Shown piece by piece: positions 32,781-43,189 of a stretch of DNA of 64,000 nt (position 1 is its first letter; every line of letters starts with the position of its first letter). The DNA lies in the NCBI GenBank assembly GCA_033557465.1, contig CM066035.1:918230235-918294234 (forward strand), in the 5' to 3' direction. The notes below the pieces were generated by a model that ran no database searches, had not been told where the DNA came from, and saw nothing but the letters and a program-made list of their open reading frames with translations. A program made the position numbers and the translations under genes. This stretch comes from Ichthyophis bannanicus. Taxonomy: Eukaryota; Chordata; Amphibia; Gymnophiona; Ichthyophiidae.

Positions 32781-33900
32781 CTAAACCTCAAAGAGATTAC
32801 AGAGTACCACCTGTCCGAAAGCACTGTCCCTTCGGGACTCTCTCTCCAGGCAGTAATGGGCTGCAAAGGTCTGGCTTGAAGACCAAGTTGCGGCCTGGCA
32901 GATGTCTGTCAACGGAATAGAGCGGAGATGAGCTACTGACGTGGCTTTCGCCCTGACACGGTGGGCCGTGACTTGACCCTGCAAGGGGAGGTCGGCTGCC
33001 TTATACGCCCAGGCGATACAATCTGCTACCCAAGTGGACAATGTGCGCTTGGAGACAGGTAACCCCATCTTATTAGGGTCAAAGGAGACAAAGAGCTGAG
33101 TAGTCCTTCGATGCCCCCGCGTACATTCTATGTAAAAAGACAACACCCTCGTACAGTCCAGGAAATGCAAGACTGTTTCAGCCCGGCTAGTATGCGGCCT
33201 GGGAAAAAAGGTCAGAAGAACCACCTCGTAGTTGAGGTGGAAAGAGGAGACCACTTTTGGAAGGAACTTGGGATGGGTCTGTAAGACCACACTGTTCCTA
33301 TAGAACCATGTGTACGGTCTATCAGAAACCAGACCTTGTAGTTCACTCACACGTCTGGCCGAGGTAAGAGCCACCAGGAAGAGCACTTTCCAAGAGAGGA
33401 AGCGCTAATGGCAAGTAGCCATTGGCTCAAAAGGTGGGCGAGTAAGTTGCTGCAAGACCACGTTAAAATCCCACTCAGTTGCCGGTGGACGAACCGGAGG
33501 CTTGAGAAGAAGCAGACCTCTGAGAAAGCGGGACACCAAGGGGTGAACCGACAGAGACTGTCCTTCCACCGGGGAGTGGTGCGCTGACAGAGCACTGAGG
33601 TGGATCCGAACAGAGTTAGACATAAGGCCTAGGTCTGACAGGTGAAGTAGATACTGCAGTACTACTGGCACAAGGCAAGAGAAAGGATCTTCATTGCGCT
33701 GAGCACACCATATTGTAAACCTATGCCACTTGAGGGCATAGGACTTTCTGGTGGACTGCCTCCTAGAGGCCAAGACCACCTCCTCAACCTCCTTAGGTAG
33801 AAGTAAGGGAGCTAGCACTATCCTTTCAGCAGCCAGGCCATCAACTTGAGGGACCTGAGATTGGGGTGCAGAAGAGAACCCTGCTTTTGAGACAGGAGAT
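32781..33900 (-). pseudogene. DIRS-C tyrosine recombinase, one in-frame stop
   Basis: The recombinase is in one frame from about 33900 (start of similarity 'DGLAAERIVLAPLLLPKEV') to the stop at 32781. A single TAG at 33405-33407 splits it after 'FEPMATCH'. Core-binding motifs include 'STRKSYALKWHRFTIWC' and 'NSVRIHLSALSAHH'. Catalytic boxes are 'LTSARRVSELQ' (Arg), 'VTAHRVRAKATSVAHL' (His-x-x-Arg) and 'TFAAHYCL' (Tyr), all intact. The same frame stays open upstream to 34757, overlapping the RNase H ORF in another frame, as seen in DIRS elements. Confidence 0.88.
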
Positions 33901-33904
33901 CGTG

Positions 33905-35700
33905 TTACAACCCCAGAGGGAACAGAGTTTTCACCGCCAACTGCAGCAGAAGTGGAAACCAGGGCTGCCTCAGCCATCTGGGGGCTACCAGAATCACCGA
34001 GGCCTTGTCCCGGAGAATCTTGAACAGAGTTCGGGCCACCAGGGGCATGGGAGGAAACGCATACAGGAGGCCTGTAGACCAAGAGATCAGAAAAGCATCT
34101 GCTGCCATCCTCAGGGGATGCGGCTGTCTGGAGCAAATCCTGGGCAGCTGACGGTTTTGTGGACCTGCAAAGAGATTGATGGATGGAAGCCCCCAGCGGA
34201 GGGAGATCTGCTGGACCACCAATGGATTCAACTGCCATTCGTGAGGCTGGAGAATCCTGCTTAGCTTGTCTGCTAGGAAATTCTCCTGACCAGGTAGATA
34301 AATTGCTTTGAGAAACATGCCTTGTTTGACTGCAAAGGAGCAAAGGGCCAGTGCCTCCTGACATAGGAGCCTGGACCCCGTGCCCCCTTGTTTGTTCACA
34401 TAGAACATTGCCACCTGATTGTCCGTCTGAACTAGGACAGACTGGTGAGAGAGGGCATGACAAAATGTCTGCAGAGCTAAGCGGATTGCTCGCAGCTCCA
34501 AAAGATTGATTTGCTGCGAGGCCTCTCGAGGAGACCAGAGACCTTGAGTGCACGTGCCCTGGCAATGTGCACCCCAGCCCTTTAAGGAAGCATCGGTCAT
34601 CAGCACCCTTGTGTGTGCTGGAGCCTGAAAAGGTACCCCCCTGAGAAGGTTTGGGAGATGTAGCCACCACTGTAAGGAGTCCAAAAGTGGTTTGGACACC
34701 TTTATTCTGTCTCGGAAGTCGTCTGTGGCCTGCCTCCACTGATCTCTGAGACATCATTGACCAGCCCGCATGTGCAGACGGGCATTCAGAGTCACATGTA
34801 CCGTGGATGCCATGTGGCCCAGGAGCCGCAGGTAGTGCCTGGCGGAGACATGAGACTTGCTTTGGAACTGGTTGGCCAAGTCTATCAGTCTGTGGGCCCT
34901 GTCTTTGGGCAAGTAAGCTCTTCCCTGAAGGGTGTCTAAGCTTGCCCCTTTAAACTCTAGGTTCTGAGAGGGGAGCAAAGTGGACTTTGCGTAGTTTATG
35001 ACAAAGCCCAGATGCTGAAGAAGAGTGGCTAGACTGGCCCCTGATGAGCCAGTCGTCCAGGTATGGGAAGACAAAAATCCCCTTATTCCTGAGATAAGCC
35101 GCCACCACCACCAGGCATTCGGTGAAAACCCTGGGGGCAGAGGTTAGGCCAAAGGGAAGTACCCTATACTGAAAATGGTTTCCTCCCACCACAAATCTGA
35201 GATATTGTCTGTGGTCTGGATGAATGAGGATGTGAGTATAAGCATCCTTTAGGTCTAAGGAGCATAGCCAGTCTCCCTGCTGGAGGTAGTGCAGCAGTAT
35301 CCCAAGGGTAAGCATCTTGAACTTTTCCCTCTCCAGAAACTTGTTTAGGTTTCGCAAGTCTAGGATAGGCCAGAGGCCTCCTGTCCTTTTTGGTACCAGA
35401 AAATACCTGGAGTAGAAGCCTTGCCCTTTCAGGTGGTGAGGCACCGGTTCCACCGCCTGTTCCTTTATAAGACTTGCCAACTCCTGATGGAGGAGGTTCC
35501 TGTGTAGAGGAGTCTTGGAGGCTCCCCTGGATAGTAGAAGGGGGTAGCTGGTGGAAATGGAGCCTGTAGCCCTTTTGGACTATGCCCAGTACCCAGGTAT
35601 CCCCTGTGATGGCTGGCCACCTGTAGGCGTACAAGGTCAGCTGACCCCCTGTGCTGAGTGGAGCCACCGGCAGAGGAGAGGCTCTGCTGTGGAAGTCAAA
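33905..35700 (-). pseudogene. DIRS-C reverse transcriptase-RNase H, broken twice or more
   Basis: The N-terminal RT lead-in ('ITGDTWVLGIVQKGYRLHF') lies near 35610 in the gag-side frame. The palm is at 35480-34950: 'KRTGGLWPILDLRNLNKFL', 'SLDLKDAYTHILIHP', 'LPFGLTSAPRVFTE', and the catalytic 'FPYLDDWLIRG'. A frame shift just after that box (about 35042) moves to the frame at 35074-34754, and an in-frame TGA at 34754-34756 separates it from RNase H (34699-33905). RNase H acidic residues are present in 'LMTDASLKGWGAH', 'LLELRAIRLAL' and 'VQTDNQVAMFYV'. Confidence 0.88.
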
Positions 35701-36020
35701 ACCCTGCTCCCTGCTGTGCTTGGGGGTCTTCTGCCTATGGGGCCCATGCCCCTGCCCCTTGGCCTGCTGGCTTTGTTGGGGAGCAGGAGAGGCCTGATAC
35801 TGAGGGTAGGATTTGTAGCCAGCACCCTTCCTCAGGAAAAAGGGCTTCTTTCCCGAGCCCTTCTTTTTTTGAGAAGGGGCAGAAGTCTTTCTGGACAGCC
35901 TTGTACTGGTGAGAGTCTCATTCTCGATTTCTACAGCCTTTTCAGTCATGGGCTTACCAAATAGGTTGTCACCTTGGCACGGGACATCGACCAACTTGTC
36001 CTGCACCCATGACTCCAGGT

Positions 36021-37189
36021 CATAAGAACATAAGAACATAAGATATGCCATACTGGGTCAGACCAAGGTCCATCAAGCCCAGTATTCTGTTTCCAACAGT
36101 TGCCAATCTAGGTCATATGTACCTAGCAGTTTCCCCAAGAGACACAAGTTCCACAATGCTTGTACTGGGTCAAGCATTGATATCTTCGGTCACTTCTTTC
36201 CTCCAGGAACTTGTCCAAACCTTTTTTTAAACCCAGCTACACTAACAGCCTTTACTACATCCTCCGGTAACAAATTCCAGAGTTTGATTACACGTTGAGT
36301 AAAAAAATATTTTCTTTTATTAGTCTTAAATAGTTTACCCTGTAGCTTCATTGCATGTCCCCTAGTCTTTCTATATTCTGATAACGTAAACAATCGATCT
36401 ACATTTACCCGTTCCACTCCGTTCATTAATTTATAGACTTCTATCATATCTCCCCTCAGCCGTCTCTTTTCCAGGTTAAAGAGCCCTAACCTTTTTAGCC
36501 TTTCTTCATAGGAGTATCCTTCCATCCCCTTTACCATTTTGATGGCTCTTCTCTGAACCTTTTCTAAAATCGCTATATCCTTTTTAAGATACGGCGACCA
36601 GAAATGCACACAATATTCAAGGTGCGGTCTCGCCATGGAACGATATAGAGGCATTATAGTTTTACCCCTGTTATCCAAGTTTCGTACCCCGTTACCTCTA
36701 AACTCATACATGTTAACTGTACTGAGCATTTTGTTATATGTAAACCGCGCTGACGATGAATAGTGCGGTATATAAGAGACTGTAAATAAATAAATAAATT
36801 ATAATATCTTTTGTTTTATTTTCTATTCCTTTCCTTATCATACCTAGCATTCTATTTGCTCTCTTGGCCGCCGCTGCACACTGGGCCGAGGGTTTTAACA
36901 TGGTATCCACAATGACGCCTAAATCTTTTTCCTGGGTGGTGGTTCCTAATGTGGAACCTTGCATCGTGTAACCATAGTTTGGGTTGTTCTTCCCTAGGTG
37001 CATAACCTTGCACTTGTCCACATTAAATTTCATCTGCCATTTTGATGCCCAGTCTTCCAATTTATCAAGATCCTCTTGCAATTTTTCACAATCCTCTTGG
37101 GTTTTAACAACTTTAAATAATTTTGTGTCATCTGCAAATTTGATAACCTCACTCGTTATTCCACTTTCCAGGTCATTTATGAATATGTC
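36021..37189 (-). mobile_element. CR1 LINE nested in DIRS-C
   Basis: Minus-strand RT C-terminal half. Visible boxes include 'NDLESGITSEVIKFADDTK', 'KFNVDKCKVMHLGKNNPNY', '[19 protein letters not shown]' and '[19 protein letters not shown]'. The 3' UTR ends at 36021 with the complement of 'cataagaacataagaacata'. A 139-bp L2-type tail is nested in it. The RT frame is otherwise well preserved, so the copy is fairly young. Confidence 0.9.
36659..36797 (+). mobile_element. L2-type LINE 3' tail, 139 bp, nested in the CR1
   Basis: It ends 'gcggtatataagagactgt' plus (aaat)n, the L2-type tail. A 6-bp duplication 'attata' flanks it (36653-36658 and 36798-36803). It is a very short 5'-truncated insertion and interrupts the CR1 RT frame, so it is younger than that CR1. 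Confidence 0.85.
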
Positions 37190-39173
37190 CGATGATTGTA
37201 GCCAGGCCTGATGGCGTGCACCGATGCCGGCCGCGGCTACCCGGGCCGAAGCCTCGAAGCCATCATAGACTGCTCGAGAAATAAACTTCGAGCACTCTCG
37301 GTTCCCTGTCGACAAGGATTTGAACCTCTGCAAGGGTTCCTCGGAGAGGCCAGCTGAGAACCCGGCAATCTCCTTTGCCAGGTCCCTTAAGTACATGCCC
37401 ATGTGCAGCTGGTAAGTCTGGACACGGCAAGATAGCAAAGAGCCCTGGAATCACTTTCTACCGAGGGTATCCAGGTTCTGGGCCTCCCGGCCGGGGGGCA
37501 CTGAGGAGTGCATCTTCTGACTCTTCAGGCAGTGCATGGCCGATTCCACAACCATGGTATTTTGCGGTAGCTGCGCCTTTTGGAACCCAGGGCTCTTATG
37601 GACTCGATAAATGGAATCGACCCATTTGCTAAGAACCGGCGCCGAGGCCAGTGCCTCCCACATATGGGAGAGCAGCCGTTCCAGCATCGGAGGAACTGGT
37701 ACAGTAAAGGCTTCCTTCGGCGGAAAATCATACTGGAGGGCATCGAGCTCCTTGGCTCGAGGTTCCTCCTCGGCATCTGCAGGGAATGCCAAAGCCTTGG
37801 CCATGTCCCTCACGAAGTCTGAGAACCGGGTATCCTCCGGGGGGGACCTTCTCCGAGGCTCGGACTCTGGGGTCCGAAGGGATACACCGGGTCCGGAAGG
37901 TGTCCGGAGACTCCTCGTCCTCCGTTTCCCACGCCGACTCCTCCGAGAAGGAGTCGAGCGGCTCTGGCCATGTGGGCCTCAGTGCCACCCGCCCCGATGC
38001 CAAGGGCACCGGCGTCAACAACCTAGGCCCCACACGGGAGGTCGAGGGGGACCTTGACCGAGGATCAACTCGAGACTTGATGGACTCAAGGGTCGGCTCG
38101 GCCTCCGGGGTCGACTTAGACGTCGAGGTCCTGGTGGTCGGGGCAGATGCACCGGTCAGACCGGCGATCAGCACCCGCTGCTGTTTCATGAAGGCAGCCA
38201 AGCTGCTCTCCAAGGTCGTCAGCCTGAGTCCAAGCTCAGAAGACTCAGTAGCCCCTGACTTGGGCACCGACAGTGTCGGGCCCGACGTCGGTTCTCCTGG
38301 AGGAGAGTCCACAAGGACAACAGAACTTACGTGACTCGGGGACTCCGGCTCCATGCGAGGTAGTTTGGATGGCCTCTCTGACTCCGAGAGCCCGAGGCGG
38401 TGGTCAGGGCTACACGACCTGGCCCTCGAGGACCCAGGGGCCTCCACAGATGCCGCCCTCATGAGCTTCTTCTTCCTTTTGTGCTCCCAGGTGGGAGACC
38501 CCCTCTCAGAGGAACCATGACGGCGCTCCCGAGATGTTGAGGCCTCTGATGAAGTCCGGGCCTGGCCGGACGCGGACTCTGAAAAAATTCTTTCACGTTG
38601 ATGCTGATGACTCTGAAGTGCCTTCGACGACATTTTGCTGCATGGGCTACAGACCAGCGGGTCATGGTCAGGCCTGAGGCATCAGAGGCAGCAGTCATGT
38701 GTGTCGGTGAGAGACATAAGTTTCTTGCACCGATCACATTTTTTGAACCTGCTGGCAGTCATCGAGGGAAAAAGGGCCCCTGCAAGGTCAAAAGACCGAG
38801 CTGCCAATGAAAATAACAAAAAAAGCACGAACGCTAGTCACTAAGGACAAAAAACGAAAAAAGAAATTCCGGACTCGATACCGGTGTACCGAGCCCAGGC
38901 GGGAAGTGGAACCGGTGTCAAACCGGATAAGAAAAAGCGAAAATCGCAGAAAAAATCTACTTTTCCCGGGTGACATGAACTCACGTCTGTTGGGCTCCGC
39001 AGAAGAAGAAAGAGTGAGCAAGATGGCACCCTTGGGTAGGAAGGGGACCGCGCATGCGCGCTGCATTCCCAAAGGCTTTCCTTGAAAGCTGGGGAAATGC
39101 TCCGCACGAGGGATCCGTCGGCGCCGACGTCACCTATATGTGAGGACTGACTTCCTGCTTTGTCCTGGAGAAA

Positions 39174-39807
39174 TTCTTGGTATTGAGTAGTGGCATCAGC
39201 AAGCCAAAGAAATAGCTTTCATTGAGAGCTTGTATTAGTTGATTAAGGGAACGCAAACTAAGTATGATTCTTTAGGGGAGCCTTTAATTGCTTACTATGG
39301 GAGGCTAAGCTGAAGAAACTGTTTGCTGCTGATCAAATCCAGAGTTTGGGTAGTTTAAAAGAACCATGATATTAGTAACGTGTTCAGTATTGATGTCTGT
39401 TGTTTTTTGTGCGCTCACTGTGGCAGTTACTTGTTGATCATGTTGCGCTTATATAAAGAGCTGAAAAATCCCCTGAAATAACTGAAAGGTTTTGTCTCTG
39501 TATTGTGTCTTATAAACCTGTCAGCTCTTTAAAAATCAACATGATCTTAACTTTACATTTTGAAAAAATGGAATAGTATATTAAAATTGGCAAAGGGAAG
39601 TTGTGAGGAAGAAGAGTTTGAGTAGCTTTCTTGATCCTGGGGTAAACTGGAGGCTTTGCAGGATGTGAAGTAACAGAAAACAGGTTGTAAAATGTAGACA
39701 CAAAGTCTGTCTAGTCTGTTGATTCTGAAGTGCTATAAGGCCTTCTGTGCTTTCTTGATTTTATTTTGTTGGGGAGGGGGATGTGGAGGCAGAGGGAATC
39801 AGCAGTT
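39174..39807. other. Unannotated spacer
   Basis: No gene or known repeat recognised between DIRS-C and the next CR1. Confidence 0.4.
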
Positions 39808-40800
39808 TCATAAGAACATAAGAAATGCCTTACTGGGTCAGACCAAGGGTCCATTAAGCCCAACATCCTGTTTCCAACAGTAGCCAATCCAGGTCACAAG
39901 TACCTGCCAGGTTCACAAAAGGTATACAGATTCCATGCTGCTTGTCCCAGGGGTAAGCAGTGGATTTGCCCGGTCTTCTTTAATAATGGTTTATGGACTT
40001 TTCCTCCAGAAACTCATCCAAACCTCTTTTAAATCCAGCTCCACTTACAGCTTTTACTACATCTTCTGATAATAAATTCCAGAGTTTGATTACACATTGA
40101 ATGAAAAAATATTTTATTTAACAGGGGAGGAGTAGCCTAGTGGTTGGGGCAAGGTACTTCAGGCCGGAAGGTCGGGGGTTCAAATCCCACTAGAGGACAG
40201 CAACCTTGGGCCGGAAGGACTGGGGTTTCTAGTCCCACAGATGCTCCTTGTGGTCTTGGGCAAGCCACTTAACCCTCCATTGCCCATGTTCCCTGTAAGT
40301 ATTAGTGTATGTGTCTCATATCCCCGCGTGTTAAATGTATCCCCCAATTGTGTTGTGACCGCTTTGATTGAAGGATAAGGCGGTATACAAAAAACTGTCT
40401 AAAAAATAAAAAAGGTTTTTTTATACTGCTTTATCGTTTCAATCAAAGCGGTTTACATTATAACTTAAACTTGGTAATGTACATTAAACAGGGTCATTGA
40501 TAACTTGGATTTTTTTTCTGAGGCAATTTTCTCGGATTTGTCTTAAATGTACTACATTGTAGCTTCATTGTGTATCCCTTAATCTTTCTACTTTTTGAAG
40601 GAGTAAATAACCGATCTACGTTTACCCGTTCTACTCCATTCATTATTTTATAGACCTCTGTTATATCTCCCCTCAGCCGTCTCTTTTCCAAGTTGAAGAG
40701 TCCTAACCTTTTAAGCCTCTCCTCATAGTGGTATCCTTCCAACTCCGTTACCATTTTTGCCGCTCTTCTCTGTACCTTTTCTAATTCTGCTCCTTCAGGC
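39808..40800 (-). mobile_element. CR1 LINE 3' part split by SINE sequence
   Basis: The 3' UTR and final codons lie at 39808-40117 (complement of 'cataagaacataagaaatgc'). The RT C-terminus continues at about 40510-40800 ('[19 protein letters not shown]' and '[19 protein letters not shown]' on the minus strand). The interruption at 40118-40509 holds a SINE plus a further tail fragment. Confidence 0.85.
40118..40411 (+). mobile_element. CORE-like SINE with L2-type tail, copy 3
   Basis: The head 'ggggaggagtagcctagtgg', 'gggggttcaaatcccactag', core 'cttgggcaagccacttaacc', and tail 'gaaggataaggcggtataca' plus an A-rich end match the copies at 4349-4650 and 20753-21058. It is followed at 40412-40500 by an inverted piece of the same tail type ('ctttatcgtttcaatcaaag'), perhaps a second truncated insertion. 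Confidence 0.88.
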
Positions 40801-41106
40801 TTTTGTTTAGACCCAGGGCTGTGATCCTGCTCTATGAGCCTTCATTGCGAGGACCTGGGGATTTTCTCCTACTTCATATCCGCTCCCATCTTACTTAGTC
40901 AGGTCACTGGAGCAAAAGGCCTGGACCCATATACTAGAGCTGGTTGTGGAAACAAAATCATGGACCCTAAGTATGGTCACTAGGCATCACCACTGCACAA
41001 TGCTCCCTCCTTCAGGGAATACCTCCACACTATTCCCATCCCTGGCTGACGTACAGACCTGCCCTGAAATTGAATCCTGCTGGACCTAATGGCAGTGTAC
41101 AGTTAA
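40801..41106. other. Unassigned spacer
   Basis: Nothing recognised. Confidence 0.4.
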
Positions 41107-41433
41107 GGTTACCAGATGTCCCCGATTTTCAGGGATTGACCCCAATTTTAGAGCTGTGTCCTTGACTCCCACCTGTTTGGCAACCTCTAGTCCCCTATTC
41201 CAGAAATGGGGACAGAAGAGGTAGAGAAAAACCCTTTTATTTTCATTTAGTGATTGGAATATGTCAGTATTTAGAATTTGCATGCATTATCTTTATATTT
41301 TACATAGTATGGGTGAAATACTAAACTGTTTCTATTTTTTCTGTCGATTTGTCTGCTTGGAAGTGTTATGGGATGGATTGAGGGGCTTTGGATAATAAGT
41401 GTTCCAAATTTGTCTGCAAAAATCTGGTAATCT
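41107..41433. repeat. Dispersed repeat, copy 2 (GGTTACCAGAT-type ends)
   Basis: The ends 'ggttaccagat' and 'atctggtaatc' are imperfect inverted repeats. The body matches 27760-28166 in order. It is non-coding and probably a MITE; the superfamily is not assigned. Confidence 0.72.
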
Positions 41434-43189
41434 TATGTACAGAACTACCACCGAACCACCAGGCTTGCCTTGCTTTCTCACCTTCTCTGTTTTGACCTTT
41501 ACCACCACCGCCACTTGAAGGCCATATTAGTAAGGGAATTTAAGAGTGTCTGGGATAAGCTCATTATTTCATGGACTTATTCTCTGATGTTATTTGACGA
41601 CAGAGGCACATTTCACAGTGGGACGTCCTAGTGCAATCTGGGACGTCAAAGCCAGAACATCTGGGGAAAAAAGCAGGCACATGCAAGTTCAGGCACGATT
41701 TCAGAAGCATAGATGTGCCTGATATGCACATATTTCAAACGTCAACATAGATGTCCCCGGGATAACATGTTAGTGCCAAGACATCTAATAGCACCATGGT
41801 TAGAGTACTGCCTTAAGAGCAGGGTGGCCAGGGTTCAAATACCCATGTGATCTAAGGCTAGTCACTTAATTCACCATCTCGGGATGTTTTTAAGGTGAAA
41901 ACAAGAACTTTCCTGGGGCCTGGAACATATATAAATATGGACGTGCCTGCAGTCGTCTCTGCCATTTCTGAGATTGAATGGAGCTTTGTAAGTCCATTGC
42001 TCCTTCCCAGACATACCTCAGCCAAACCCCTGTACCTACTTAGACATCCCTGCACTGGAGACATCTGTGAAAGACATTTGTGGAATGGCTACGGAGACCT
42101 GTCTGTGAGAGGTCCAAACCATGGCTACACTTTTTAAATGACCCTCCAAATAATCATGTGTCTCGTGATTTTCCTTTACGTAGTATTACAGTTTCCTTAA
42201 ACTCCAATTAACTGAACCCGGGCTGGCTACTGCCAGCATTACTGACCACTGGTGGAGAGAGTTGCCTGCCCTCTCTCAGCCCTCTGGAAATGTCTCACTC
42301 ACAGATGCTCACACTGACATGCTGTCATTTCCTCTTGTCTTTCTACCTTTGCAGCCTTTGCGACCTTCACTGTCCATGAACACATCTGCTGGAAGCATAA
42401 TCCTGGCCTTTCACCTCAATTGCTTAGTGAATCACATTATAGCAAGCCAAGTCTCAAGGAGCTGTGCTCCAGCAATAAACTCTATCCAAAGTGATCATTA
42501 ATCTATGATAGAGAATATTCTTTTCCTCTGTTGGCTGATTGTAAAGCTGATATCTGACACACAGTTTGCAGGCTGTTCTTTTTTTAAAGCTGTTGCTTGA
42601 CTAAGCTCGTGATGCAAGTGCTGACATCAACATCTAAGTGTAGCCTCTTCTGCAGCAAGACAACTTCCTCTGCATTATCAATGAAAAAATAGTGTATCCT
42701 CAAAGCAACGGACATCGGCTACCATGAACAGTTGGAGTCACTCACAGCCAGTACAAGAAAACAACCTCTCTCCACCCATGCCTTACACAAACACTGCCCA
42801 GCACATTGTGGGGCTGGGTGTGAGCGACTCTGACTTCTCAGCGGGCCCGGGCTCTGACACAGCAGCAGTAGCAGCAGCAGCAGCCACCTCCAGGAGGGGC
42901 ATAGCAAGATGGTGCATACGTACTGTAGAAGTGATGTCAGTGCCCGGGCCTCTCTCCAGCGGATGGGGCTCTGCCGATTCTCCCTAATTCTCTAGCTGTA
43001 GCTTGCAGGTGTGGCACAGGCCATGAGTCCTGGTGCTAGAAGCTGTCTCTGCTAGGCCCCTGCCTTTCCACCTTAATCTCACAGCCAGCAGTGGACCTCT
43101 GGACGCTCTCCCACCATATGGTCCATTGCTCTGAGGATGTATTGTACCCTCATTAAACACGTCCAATACTGAAGAACAATGCAATGGAC
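41434..43189. other. Unannotated intergenic stretch, 1.75 kb
   Basis: No mobile element recognised. An open frame at 42724-42987 begins 'MNSWSHSQPVQENNLSPPM' in a reasonable start context and runs through a GCA/CAG repeat (about 42859-42884, poly-Ala). It has no recognisable domain, and I do not call it a gene. Confidence 0.4.

Larger units (their letters stand above)
35701..38633 (-). pseudogene. DIRS-C gag-like ORF1, shifted and interrupted by CR1
   Basis: From 38633 a 301-codon frame encodes a Ser/Arg-rich N-terminus ('SRERRHGSSERGSPTWEHK', 'GSSRARSCSPDH') and 'LAAFMKQQRVLIAGLTG'. A frame shift near 37810 leads to 37813-37451 ('MAKALAFPADAEEEPRAKE', 'WVDSIYRVHKSPGFQKAQL') and then to 37438-37195 ('LQRFKSLSTGNRECSKFIS', 'ARHQAWLQSSD'). 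After the CR1 insertion the protein resumes at 36020 ('LESWVQDKLVDVPCQGDNL') with a basic, Gln-rich end. It resembles capsid-like ORF1 of other DIRS copies; function is inferred from position. Confidence 0.78.
32283..39173 (-). mobile_element. DIRS-like retrotransposon, copy C (most complete)
   Basis: Terminal inverted repeats (about 32318-32465 and 38990-39140) share 'tgacgtcggcgccgacgg' and the following 'gagcatttccccagctttca' block. The low-coordinate terminus carries the palindrome 'cacctgtaacaggt'. Minus-strand order is gag-like ORF1, RT, RNase H, tyrosine recombinase, then the internal complementary region next to the sense 3' end. A CR1 (36021-37189) inserted later; without it the element is about 5.7 kb, a usual DIRS length. 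I see no methyltransferase domain. The left junction carries 'aaag' and the right junction 'aaa'. Confidence 0.92.

Noticed and set aside
33866..34264. Plus-strand open frames inside DIRS-C
   Set aside because: They are antisense shadows of the RNase H and recombinase coding region and have no recognisable motifs.
33405..34757. 450-codon frame as an independent extra DIRS-C gene
   Set aside because: Its upstream half is the alternative frame of RNase H; only the part after about 33900 resembles a protein family (the recombinase).
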